NCBI GenBank assembly: GCA_047638695.1
Contig: JBLINY010000020.1
Span: 1-56,732, forward strand
Direction: 5' to 3'
Length of the DNA: 56,732 nt
From: JAHECQ01 sp047638695
Lineage (GTDB): Bacteria; Actinomycetota; Acidimicrobiia; Acidimicrobiales; SZUA-35
Below, in pieces: positions 32,448 to 40,735 of this stretch. The notes beneath the pieces are model-generated. The model worked only from the letters and a program-made list of their open reading frames with translations, had not been told where the DNA came from and did no database searches. Numbering within the stretch: position 1 is the stretch's first letter; each line of letters begins with the position of its first letter. Made by a program: the position numbers and the translations under genes.

Positions 32448-33065
32448 ATGGCTGATGTAAAAGCAATGACGCGAGCCGAAGGCGAGGCACTGGTTGAGTA
32501 CTTGCGCTCCGTTCCCACGGAGTCGTGGACAGCGTCGACGGTCTGCGATCCGTGGACAGTGAAACATCTGGTCGCTCATCTGACAGCGCTTAGCAACCAA
32601 ACGGTGCCCAACTTCCTCAGGCGCATGGTCACCACCGGTTTCAACTTTCAGAAGGTGGTCGAAGGGGATCTTCAAAAGTACTTGGGTGAGCAAGGTTCGA
32701 TGATCGACGCGCTCGAATCTTCGATCGCCAATCCAACAACGCCGAAAATGCTGAATCATGTGGCGCTCGGTGAGTTCATGTGCCACGGCGAGGACATCCG
32801 GCGGGCGTTCGGCGATCGTGGTGAACACCCTTCGGCCCACGTCGCCGAGCTCGGCCCGGTGTACGTGAAGCAGGGCAAGCCGCTGCAGGCCAAAGCGCGA
32901 ACCCAGGGGTTGTCGTTGCGAGCGACCGATGGCGAGTTCACTTGGGGAGACGGCCCCGAAGTTGCAGGCCCCGGGATTGACCTCATCATGGCCATGACAG
33001 GTCGCTTCGAGGCTCTCGATCATTGCGAGGGCGACGGCGTCAAACTTATGCGATCACGCGCCTGA
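32448..33065 (+). CDS. Maleylpyruvate isomerase/DinB-like (TIGR03083-type) family protein
   Basis: A 205-residue protein of the actinobacterial mycothiol-dependent maleylpyruvate isomerase superfamily (DinB-like four-helix bundle). SWTASTVCDPWTVKHLVAHL contains the family's W-T-V-x-x-x-x-x-H pattern and first metal-ligand His; a later LNHVALGEFMCHGEDIRRAFG supplies the second His region. The C-terminal part (TDGEFTWGDGPEVAGPGIDL, IMAMTGR) is the small SCP2-like extension. Its reaction is not known; related proteins use mycothiol as thiol cofactor. ATG at 32448 follows an AAGGGGG ribosome site. Divergent from the truncated phyH. Confidence 0.8.
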   Translation: MADVKAMTRAEGEALVEYLRSVPTESWTASTVCDPWTVKHLVAHLTALSNQTVPNFLRRMVTTGFNFQKVVEGDLQKYLGEQGSMIDALESSIANPTTPKMLNHVALGEFMCHGEDIRRAFGDRGEHPSAHVAELGPVYVKQGKPLQAKARTQGLSLRATDGEFTWGDGPEVAGPGIDLIMAMTGRFEALDHCEGDGVKLMRSRA

Positions 33066-33147
33066 CTCGACAACTCGTGGGTCGCGATGTCGTAGACACG
33101 GACTTGTATGAGCCTGCTTGGGTTCGATCGTGGCAGTGTGTGGCGTT

Positions 33148-33355
33148 ATGGCGATAGCGCAGGCAAACGGAATCGAGATCTGTTACGAGCCGATCGGTGA
33201 TCCGTCCGATCCGGCGTTGTTGCTAGCGCACGGCCGAGTTGATTCCCGGCGCCAACCTGCTGCTGCTCAAAGACATGGGTCACGACCTTCCCGAGCCGTT
33301 GTGGCCCATCATCGTGGACGCCATGATCTCCCATACCGATCACTGCATCGGATGA
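33148..33355 (+). pseudogene. Alpha/beta hydrolase remnant (only the two ends remain)
   Basis: The first 28 codons (MAIAQANGIEICYEPIGD, then PALLLAHG) are the N-terminus of an alpha/beta hydrolase up to the oxyanion strand. Directly after, in a different frame, come the last ~40 codons (AELIPGANLLLLKDMGHDLP with the catalytic-His motif GHDLP, then WPIIVDAM) to a TGA at 33353-33355. About 200 residues, including the nucleophile elbow, are missing and the join is out of frame. It is a deletion relic immediately upstream of the thiolase-like gene, and may once have belonged to that cluster. Confidence 0.75.
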
Positions 33356-33371
33356 GCAGAGGAACGCGTCG

Positions 33372-34544
33372 ATGACCTTGGACCTAACCGATCAAGCGGT
33401 GGTGTGCGGGGTCGGCGAGTCCGACTACGGCCGTCGCCTCGGGCGTAGCTCTATTGACCTGGGCGCCGATGCCATCCGGGCCGCGGTGACCGACGCCGGG
33501 CTGACCAAGAACGATGTCGACGGCATGGTCGTCACCTTCGGCTCGCCGCTCGGGGCCGACGCCGACACTCTGGCTTTCAGCCTGGGTTTGGAGCTACGGG
33601 CCTACAACCAGACCTGGGCCCACGGCCGCTTTACTGGTTCGGCGTTGCAATGGGCGGCGATGACCGTCGCCGCCGGTCTGGCCGACGTGGTGGCTTGTCT
33701 GGCCGCGGTGAGCTTCAGCGGTGTCCGTCGTCTTCGGGTGGGCGGCGGCGGTGACCGAGAAGGTGCCAGAGAAGGCGGCGGTGCTCACGGCGAAGATCCC
33801 GTCTACGGCATGACCTCCCCTGGCGCCGGTGCCGCCCTGATGGCCCAGAAGTACTTCGCCCGCTACGGCGCGACCAGCGAAGACCTTGCATCGGTGCCTC
33901 GCGCCTTCCGCCGGCACGCCACGCTCAACCCGCTGGCGATGTACCAGGAGCCGCTCACCGTCGACGCTTATCTGGCCGCTCGTTATGTGGCCGAACCGTT
34001 GCGGATCTTCGATTACTGCCAGGTGAACGACGGAGCGGCCTGCGTCCTGGTCACCACGCCCGAACGGGCGGCCGACCTAGCGCACGCGCCCGTGTACCTC
34101 GGTGGGATGCAGGGCCTTCCAGCCGGCCGTCACGAGTTCATGTGGACCCATCCGGGGTTCGGCACGGCCCAACAGGACGAGTTCGACTGGCACCCCGGCA
34201 ACCAGGCCGTGCACGCCATGGCTGGCACCACCCCGGCCGACATCGACGCCTTTTTTACCTACGATGCCTTCTCGCCCCTTGTCTGGCTGGCCCTCGAACG
34301 ATGGGGGTTCTGCGGTATGGGAGAGGCCAAGGACTTCACCCAGAACGGTCGCATCGAGTTGGGGGGCGAGCTTCCTACGAACACCAACGGCGGCCTGTTG
34401 TCCGAAGCTCATGTCATGGGGTGGAATCATCAGATCGAGATCGTGCGCCAACTACGAGGCGATTGCGGACCCCGCCAAGTCGAGGGAGCTGAAGTGATCC
34501 AATGGGGCAACGTCTATGGCGACTCGATCATCTTCCACCGATGA
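33372..34544 (+). CDS. Thiolase-like protein without catalytic cysteine (lipid-transfer/Ltp2-like)
   Basis: A 390-residue thiolase-fold protein. It begins AVVCGVGESDYG and ends with the thiolase C-terminal region (TNTNGGLLSEAHVMGWNHQ; the H in EAHVMG equals the thiolase GHPxG His). The expected nucleophile segment 'CaSG' is replaced by RFTGSALQWAA, so no active Cys is present. Such proteins, paired with a DUF35 partner, work as retro-aldolases or non-thiolytic enzymes in acyl-CoA side-chain degradation (Ltp2-ChsH2 type in steroid breakdown). The very next gene is a DUF35 protein, supporting that reading. First gene of a four-gene unit. Confidence 0.82.
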   Translation: MTLDLTDQAVVCGVGESDYGRRLGRSSIDLGADAIRAAVTDAGLTKNDVDGMVVTFGSPLGADADTLAFSLGLELRAYNQTWAHGRFTGSALQWAAMTVAAGLADVVACLAAVSFSGVRRLRVGGGGDREGAREGGGAHGEDPVYGMTSPGAGAALMAQKYFARYGATSEDLASVPRAFRRHATLNPLAMYQEPLTVDAYLAARYVAEPLRIFDYCQVNDGAACVLVTTPERAADLAHAPVYLGGMQGLPAGRHEFMWTHPGFGTAQQDEFDWHPGNQAVHAMAGTTPADIDAFFTYDAFSPLVWLALERWGFCGMGEAKDFTQNGRIELGGELPTNTNGGLLSEAHVMGWNHQIEIVRQLRGDCGPRQVEGAEVIQWGNVYGDSIIFHR

Positions 34545-34596
34545 CCGATTCAAACGCTGATTGCCCCTGTCTCGCCGCTGGCAGAGAGGTGACGTC

Positions 34597-35043
34597 GTGA
34601 CCGACTACCTCAAACCGCTGCCGCCGATAACCAACCTCAACCGGCCCTACTGGGACGGGCTCCGCGAGGGTCGGCTGCAGATGCAACAGTGCCTGGCCTG
34701 TCATCTCATCTGGTACCCACCCGGGCCGTTGTGTCCCCAGTGCTGGTCGACCGGCATCGAGTGGGCCACTCTCTCGGGCCGGGGCACCGTCAACTCCTGG
34801 GTTGTGTTCCACCAGGCCTACCTCAAGGGTTTCGACGATGAGGTGCCGTTCAACGTGGCCGAGGTGACGCTCGACGAGGGTCCCCGACTGATGACCAACC
34901 TGGTCGGCATCGACAATGATCAGATCGAGGCGGGTATGCCAGTCGAGATTGTGTTCGACGCCGTGACCGACGAGGTGACGCTCGCCAAGTTCGCGCCGGC
35001 CCAACCTGTTGCTATCAGTGAGCATGGGGATGGTGCGGCGTGA
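34597..35043 (+). CDS. DUF35 Zn-ribbon/OB-fold protein, partner of the thiolase-like protein
   Basis: A 148-residue protein with an N-terminal rubredoxin-like zinc ribbon (CLAC at about 33-36 and CPQC about 12 residues on) and a C-terminal OB fold (GRGTVNSWVVFHQAYLKGF, then VPFNVAEVTLDEGPRLMTNL). DUF35 proteins bind acyl-CoA and stabilise thiolase-fold partners; in steroid side-chain degradation the DUF35 domain of ChsH2 activates the aldolase Ltp2. GTG at 34597 follows GAGAGGT. It overlaps the next CoA-transferase gene by 4 bases (GTGA), so the cluster is co-translated. Confidence 0.88.
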   Translation: MTDYLKPLPPITNLNRPYWDGLREGRLQMQQCLACHLIWYPPGPLCPQCWSTGIEWATLSGRGTVNSWVVFHQAYLKGFDDEVPFNVAEVTLDEGPRLMTNLVGIDNDQIEAGMPVEIVFDAVTDEVTLAKFAPAQPVAISEHGDGAA

Positions 35044-36230
35044 CCGGCATTCTGGACGGGGTCCGAGTATTCGACATGACGCTGGCCGCGGTGGGACCGT
35101 GGGCTTCCAAGTTGCTCGGCCAGCTGGGCGCCGATGTGATCAAGGTCGAGTCGCCGGATCCCGAGCTGGCGCACCAGGTTCCGCCCAAGATAAGTGGCAC
35201 CGGTGTGCTCTACATCTCGGCCAACTTCAACAAACGTCAGATTGTGCTCGATCTCAAGAACGACGACGACCGGGAAAAGGCCCATCGGTTGGTCGGCCAT
35301 TGCGACGTGTTCATCGAGAACATGCGCCCGGGAGCCGCTGACAAGCTTGGGTTCGGCTACGACGAGGTGGCGGCGATAAGGCCTGACGTGATCTACGTAA
35401 GCTCCTCGGCGTACGGGCGGGTGGGGCCAATGGCTACCGAAGCCGGGGTTGACCCCTTGCTCCAAGCCTTCAGTGGATTCACCAACATCAGTGGACCGCC
35501 CGACAGCAGCGGCGAGATGTTTCGCTACCTGGCGCATCTCGACATCACCACCAGCTCCAACATCGTGGAAGCGGTGCTCCAAGCTCTCATCCACCGTGAG
35601 CGCACTGGTAATGGCCAGCTCATTGAAATCGAGATGCTTACGGCTGCCTTGGCCTTGCAGCGCACCCGACTGGCCGAGTACTTCGTAACCGGCCAGCAGC
35701 CTCCGCCGCTTGGCAGCGCTGTCACGACGACGGTTCCCCACGAGGCCTTTCAATGCAAGGACCGCGAGTGGCTTGCTGTCGGGGTTACCACCGATGCGCA
35801 GTGGCCTCGGTTTTGTCAGGCGGTTCGACTGGACGATCTAGCCACCGACACCAGGTTCGCGACCAACGCCGATCGGGTCGAGCGTCGCGACGAACTGATA
35901 CCGCTGCTGACGGAACGCTTCGCCACGAGGCCTGCGGCATGGTGGGCCCAGTGTCTCAGCCGAGCCGGCGTGGCCAACAGTCGGATCCAGGAGTTCGAGG
36001 TGCTCAAGCATCACCCTCAGGTGACGGCGAACCGTCACCTGGAGCACCTCGACACCCCACACTTCGGGAGTTTGGTTGTCGATTCCGTCCCGTGGGATTT
36101 CGGCGCCACCCCGGCAGGGCCGGTGACGGTTGGAGGTCTGCAGGGTGAACACGGCGAACAGATCCGGGCCGAGTTCGGGCTCGACGATGCCGACGGCAGC
36201 CCAGGGCGTGTCGGTCGGAAGGAAAGCTGA
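35040..36230 (+). CDS. CaiB/BaiF-family CoA-transferase (first of a tandem pair)
   Basis: A 396-residue class III CoA-transferase. LDGVRVFDMTLAAVGPWASK, LLGQLGADVIKVESP, ANFNKRQIVLDLK and GVDPLLQAFSG with the catalytic Asp138 (D-x3-Q) are all as expected. The C-terminal region has SRIQEFEVLKHHPQVTANRH. It starts with GTG overlapping the DUF35 stop and shares a single base (TGATG) with the second CoA-transferase gene, so the two paralogues are made together and may form a heterodimer. Likely role: activating or recycling CoA on the acid handled by the thiolase-like/DUF35 pair. Confidence 0.9.
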   Translation: MTGILDGVRVFDMTLAAVGPWASKLLGQLGADVIKVESPDPELAHQVPPKISGTGVLYISANFNKRQIVLDLKNDDDREKAHRLVGHCDVFIENMRPGAADKLGFGYDEVAAIRPDVIYVSSSAYGRVGPMATEAGVDPLLQAFSGFTNISGPPDSSGEMFRYLAHLDITTSSNIVEAVLQALIHRERTGNGQLIEIEMLTAALALQRTRLAEYFVTGQQPPPLGSAVTTTVPHEAFQCKDREWLAVGVTTDAQWPRFCQAVRLDDLATDTRFATNADRVERRDELIPLLTERFATRPAAWWAQCLSRAGVANSRIQEFEVLKHHPQVTANRHLEHLDTPHFGSLVVDSVPWDFGATPAGPVTVGGLQGEHGEQIRAEFGLDDADGSPGRVGRKES

Positions 36231-37432
36231 TGGAACCGCTTCGGGGCTTCACCCTTCTCGATCTGACCCAGGGCGTGTGCGGACCCTACGCCTCGATGCG
36301 GTTGGCCGATGCCGGCGTCGAAGTGATCAAGGTCGAACCGCCTGGTCGAGGCGATTGTGCCCGCGGGATGGGTCCACCCTTTGTCGGAGGCCAGAGCTCG
36401 GTCTTTCTGGCCCTCAACCGGAACAAGCGCAGCGTCGCCATCGACCTCGATAGCAGCGATGGCTGCGACCTCGTGCGTCGTCTGGCGGCCCGAGCCGACG
36501 TGGTTCTCGAGGACCTTGGGCCGGGCCAAGCCGAACTGCTGGGGTTGGGTCATGACCAATTGGCGGTCGACAACCCGGAGCTGGTGAGCTGCTCGATCAG
36601 CGCTTGGGGAGAACAGGGTCCGATGCGCGACCTACCCGGATCCGAACTCGTCGTGCAAGCCATGGCCGAGTACACCCGCAGCCTCGGTCGCATCGGCGAG
36701 CCTCCGGTGCGGGTGGGAGCCGACGTGGCCAACCTCAACACCGCCGTCTTTGCCTCCCAGGCCGTTACCGCAGCATTGCTTCACCGCCTTCGATCCGGAA
36801 ACGGGCAACGGGTGTCGGTGTCGATGCTGCGGGTCCTCCTGCATATGCGGGGCATCATGTGGGCCGCTCGAAGTGACCCCGACGACTGGTGGGGCTTTCA
36901 CCTCGACAGCTACACCAGCCCACCCGAGTACGGCTACGAGGCGGCCGATGGTCACCTGTTCTTCGGGCTCCGTCGGGCCAACAGCGAAGACTTCGACCGG
37001 TTGATGATCGACCTCGGCCTGGTTGATCACATCGGTGACGAGCGCTTTGGTAACCATGGTCGTGACGGCGCCCCGCTGGGTCGTCATGTGCAAGAGGCGA
37101 AGCCGGTGTGGGAAGAGGCGTTCAAGCAGCACACCGTCGAAGAGCTGCGCCTCCTCATCCAGTCGGTTGGAGGCGACGCGGTGGCGTTCAACGACTACGA
37201 CTCGCTGGTTGCCCACCCTCAGATAGAGGCCCTCGAGGTGGTCGACTCGTTCGAGCATCCAACGGCAGGCACGGTGCCCACCATTCGGCCGGTGGCCCGC
37301 CTCGCGGCCAGCCCGCTGACGATCCGAACTCCGCCGCCCCTGCTCGGCCAACACACCGACGAGGTCCTCGACGAGCTTGGTGTCGACGCGGTTGACCGAG
37401 AGGCCCTGCGTTCGGTCGGTGTCATTGGATGA
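36230..37432 (+). CDS. CaiB/BaiF-family CoA-transferase with Glu in place of the catalytic Asp
   Basis: A 400-residue class III CoA-transferase homologue. LLDLTQGVCGPYASMRLADAG, VIKVEPPGRGD and RNKRSVAIDLDSSD are typical, but the active-site segment reads PGSELVVQAMAEYT: Glu139 stands where the family has the aspartate that forms the acyl-anhydride. Together with the intact paralogue upstream (1-base overlap), this suggests a heteromeric enzyme in which this chain is structural or regulatory, though Glu could also act. Last gene of the thiolase-like/DUF35/CaiB/CaiB unit; the next gene is convergent and ends 1 base away. Confidence 0.88.
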   Translation: MEPLRGFTLLDLTQGVCGPYASMRLADAGVEVIKVEPPGRGDCARGMGPPFVGGQSSVFLALNRNKRSVAIDLDSSDGCDLVRRLAARADVVLEDLGPGQAELLGLGHDQLAVDNPELVSCSISAWGEQGPMRDLPGSELVVQAMAEYTRSLGRIGEPPVRVGADVANLNTAVFASQAVTAALLHRLRSGNGQRVSVSMLRVLLHMRGIMWAARSDPDDWWGFHLDSYTSPPEYGYEAADGHLFFGLRRANSEDFDRLMIDLGLVDHIGDERFGNHGRDGAPLGRHVQEAKPVWEEAFKQHTVEELRLLIQSVGGDAVAFNDYDSLVAHPQIEALEVVDSFEHPTAGTVPTIRPVARLAASPLTIRTPPPLLGQHTDEVLDELGVDAVDREALRSVGVIG

Positions 37433-37433
37433 C

Positions 37434-38429
<996 letters not shown>

Positions 38430-38433
38430 CCGG

Positions 38434-38886
38434 TCAGGTGTCTTCACCCCGCCATACTGCTTCAGCGAGGCCGTCGAGGCATGAGTTCCAACCGACTCGG
38501 TGACCCTCAAGCATCTCGACGGTCGGAATTCGCTCGTGGCGAACAGTGACAAGGGTGCCGTCGTTGCGCGGTTGGAACCTGACAGAGACGAACTGATCGG
38601 GCTCTACGTCCGGATCAACACCCCAGGTATAGGTGAGTGATTCGGGTGCGATGATCTCCAGAAACTCGCCGAAGATTGTGACGGTCGATCCATCAGGGAA
38701 GTCGTTGATGATTTCGTACGTTCCCCCGGTCTGCAGATCGATTCGAGCACTCCGGCACGTTCCGCCCGGTGGCCGCCACCACGCAACGAGAGTGTCGGCG
38801 TTGGTCCAGGCGTCAAAGACCGCCGCTGGTTGGGCCGACACGACCTTCGAAACCGTCAGTACGTCGACACCAAGTTCGTCAGTCAC
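38434..38886 (-). CDS. SRPBCC / AHSA1-family protein
   Basis: A 150-residue START-like-fold protein. VDVLTVSKVVSAQPAAVFDAW, LVAWWRPPGG, IDLQTGGTYEIINDFPDG, FGEFLEIIAPESLTYTWG and the C-terminal helix VGWNSCLDGLAEAVW follow the AHSA1 pattern. GTG at 38886 is chosen: it overlaps the last 8 bases of the ArsR gene, giving translational coupling as at the first ArsR/SRPBCC locus of this window. Long upstream extensions of this frame have no homology. Ligand unknown. Confidence 0.85.
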   Translation of the reverse strand: MTDELGVDVLTVSKVVSAQPAAVFDAWTNADTLVAWWRPPGGTCRSARIDLQTGGTYEIINDFPDGSTVTIFGEFLEIIAPESLTYTWGVDPDVEPDQFVSVRFQPRNDGTLVTVRHERIPTVEMLEGHRVGWNSCLDGLAEAVWRGEDT

Positions 38887-39256
38887 TTTCAGGGTCCTCG
38901 GTGAAGTGCTCGGCAAGCGCGTCGAGCTGTGCCTCCCAGAAGGTTCGGGTTTCTCGAAGCCACGAGTTCGCCGTGTCCAAGGGTCCGCTATCCAAACGGC
39001 AGTGGTGAAGCCGACCATCGACTTCACGGTTAACGAGCCCAGCTCGCTCGAGAACGCGGACATGCTTCGATGCGCCGGGTTGCGATATGGCGAACGGCTC
39101 TGCCAGCTCGGACATGGTCGCTGAACCGTTCTCGGACAGGTGGCGGAGCATCTCTCGGCGGGTCCGATTCGCGAGAGCCATGAAGATGCGGTCGAGTTCC
39201 TCGTCCAGCAATCCGTCTTGGATCGTTGTGCTTGACGTCTGCATGGTTTCCAACAT
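38879..39256 (-). CDS. ArsR-family transcriptional regulator
   Basis: A 125-residue winged-helix regulator: LDRIFMALANRTRREMLRHL, SATMSELAEPFAISQPGASKHVRVLERAGLV (recognition region ISQPGASKHVRVLE), HHCRLDSGPLDTANSWL and a C-terminal FWEAQLDALAEHF. No metal-binding Cys motif. It is the second ArsR/SRPBCC pair in the window and is not a close copy of the first. A perfect 12-bp palindrome starts 2 bases before its first ATG and also lies upstream of a divergent SRPBCC gene, so one ArsR probably controls SRPBCC genes on both sides. Confidence 0.88.
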   Translation of the reverse strand: MLETMQTSSTTIQDGLLDEELDRIFMALANRTRREMLRHLSENGSATMSELAEPFAISQPGASKHVRVLERAGLVNREVDGRLHHCRLDSGPLDTANSWLRETRTFWEAQLDALAEHFTEDPESD

Positions 39257-39258
39257 AT

Positions 39259-39270
39259 AACCATATGGTT
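39259..39270. promoter_or_regulatory. ArsR operator palindrome between divergent genes
   Basis: AACCATATGGTT, a perfect 12-bp palindrome, sits between the ArsR gene (minus) and the SRPBCC gene at 39325 (plus). Its position and AT-rich centre fit an ArsR operator controlling both directions. Its sequence differs from the first operator (TTAACA-N4-TGTTAA), consistent with separate specificities. Confidence 0.6.
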
Positions 39271-39324
39271 TACTACTGCAAACGAATCACAGGGGTTCGA
39301 AGCACCCGAGGAGAACCAGGACCA

Positions 39325-39714
39325 ATGACCAACCGAATTCAGCAGACCGAATCGATCAGTGCACCACCGAACGCCGTCTACGAACTGCTCACATCGTCGG
39401 AGCAGTTCGCGGCGATGACCGGCGGAGCTCCCGCCGAGATCGACGCCACCGAAGGGGGAGCCATCTCGTTGTTCGGCGGGATGATTACCGGGCGCAACAT
39501 CGAGCTGGTGCCAGGCCAACGCATCGTTCAGGCTTGGCGACCGAACCCGTGGGATGCCGGCGTCTATTCGCTGGTTTGTTTCTCGATCGAGGCGACCGAC
39601 GAGGGCAGCAGCGTCTCGCTCGATCAGTCATCGTTTCCCGATGGTGAGGGAGAGCATCTCGCCCAGGGATGGCACGACAACTATTGGAACAACATGCGAA
39701 CCGCGTTGGCTTAG
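39325..39714 (+). CDS. SRPBCC-family protein, divergent from ArsR
   Basis: A 129-residue START-like-fold protein: QTESISAPPNAVYELLTSSE, FAAMTGGAPAEIDATEGGAI, SLFGGMITGRNIELVPGQ and RIVQAWRPNPWDAG, then the C-terminal helix LAQGWHDNYWNNMRTAL. The WHDNYW end is typical of the AHSA1-like 'polyketide cyclase' subgroup. ATG at 39325 is used; an AGGAGAACC stretch lies about 10 bases before it. It faces the ArsR/SRPBCC operon across a shared palindrome. Confidence 0.85.
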   Translation: MTNRIQQTESISAPPNAVYELLTSSEQFAAMTGGAPAEIDATEGGAISLFGGMITGRNIELVPGQRIVQAWRPNPWDAGVYSLVCFSIEATDEGSSVSLDQSSFPDGEGEHLAQGWHDNYWNNMRTALA

Positions 39715-39858
39715 GGCTCACCAGCCCCCGCACTTGTTCCTAGCCAAGTCTGAACATCCCCTTAAGTCGGTCCCGGATTCATTGATCTGAAACGCGGTCG
39801 GGCTTACGTTGCCGCGATTGGCCGGCCATCGCAGTGGGCCGGATAGCTGACTGACGGG

Positions 39859-40587
39859 ATGAATTGGTTGAGACTTCTGACCAAGCGGAGGACGAACACG
39901 TTCTCGAGAGCACTCCTGGCGCTGGCTGTGCCGGCGGGACTTCTGGCGGTAACTCCCATCGGGGCGACAGCCGAGGCAAGCGTGACCTACGAGGTGACAT
40001 TCACCAACCTCACCGACGGGCAGCCGATGACACCACCGGTTGTTGTCATCCACGATGATTCTGTTCAGCTTGCTGCTCCTGGGACGTATGCCGGCCCTGA
40101 GATCGAGGCGATCGCTGAAGGTGGCGACAACTCGCTCCTCGTGGGGGCTCTGGGGACTCGCGACGGCGTCGCCGACTTTGGCGTGGCCGGAATGGCACCG
40201 TTCGGACCGGGACAGTCGGTGACCATCACATTGACAACCGACGACGAATCCGACCTTCTGTCTAGTGTCAACATGTTGGTCTGCACCAACGACGGGATCA
40301 CCGGAGTCGACGCCATTGAACTCCCCGCGGAAGGAACCACCACTGCGGTTCTGGCCCATGCATATGACGCCGGTACCGAGCGCAACACGAGCCGCTCCGG
40401 CGACGTTCCGGGTGCGCCACCATGCCAGTCGCTTCGTTCCGGAGGTGCCAGTGACCAAGATGCGTTGGCTCAACACAAGAAAATCAAGGGTCACTCCGGC
40501 GTGCACAACGCCGACGCCTTGGACTTCTTCAAACATGACGACGTCCTACGTGTGACCGTGACACGAATTGAGACTGAGGTCGCCTAG
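39859..40587 (+). CDS. Secreted Spondin_N-domain protein
   Basis: A 242-residue exported protein. A Sec signal peptide covers residues 1-39 (basic RLLTKRRTN, hydrophobic ALLALAVPAGLLAV, cleavage likely after TAEA). The mature part opens with TYEVTFTNLTDGQPMTPPVVV and goes on with FGPGQSVTITLTTDDESDLLS and MLVCTNDGITGVD, all diagnostic of the bacterial Spondin_N family, a beta-sandwich often met in surface or matrix proteins. The tail (NADALDFFKHDDVLRVTVTRI) completes the domain. Function in this organism is unknown. A strong hairpin follows the stop. Confidence 0.85.
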   Translation: MNWLRLLTKRRTNTFSRALLALAVPAGLLAVTPIGATAEASVTYEVTFTNLTDGQPMTPPVVVIHDDSVQLAAPGTYAGPEIEAIAEGGDNSLLVGALGTRDGVADFGVAGMAPFGPGQSVTITLTTDDESDLLSSVNMLVCTNDGITGVDAIELPAEGTTTAVLAHAYDAGTERNTSRSGDVPGAPPCQSLRSGGASDQDALAQHKKIKGHSGVHNADALDFFKHDDVLRVTVTRIETEVA

Positions 40588-40625
40588 TCGCCAACGGCGG
40601 CTACTACGTCGCATATAGCTACGAA

Positions 40626-40654
40626 CGATGGCAGCCGGACTCCGGCTGCCATCG
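40626..40654. terminator. Bidirectional hairpin terminator between convergent genes
   Basis: A perfect 13-bp stem, CGATGGCAGCCGG (40626-40638) pairing with CCGGCTGCCATCG (40642-40654), and a 3-base loop ACT. It lies 39 bases after the Spondin_N stop and about 80 bases after the convergent monooxygenase's stop on the other strand. There is no clear T tract, which is common for high-GC actinobacterial terminators. Confidence 0.7.
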
Positions 40655-40735
40655 CCCGTGAGAGGCCAAGTGGCCAAGAGCGGCTGCCTACTGTCGGGCT
40701 GGCTACGACCCGTCATCCGTAGGTTGGCCGAGCCG

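Noticed and set aside
39718..40536. Minus-strand frame opposite the Spondin_N gene
   Set aside because: The plus strand has a signal peptide and diagnostic Spondin_N motifs.
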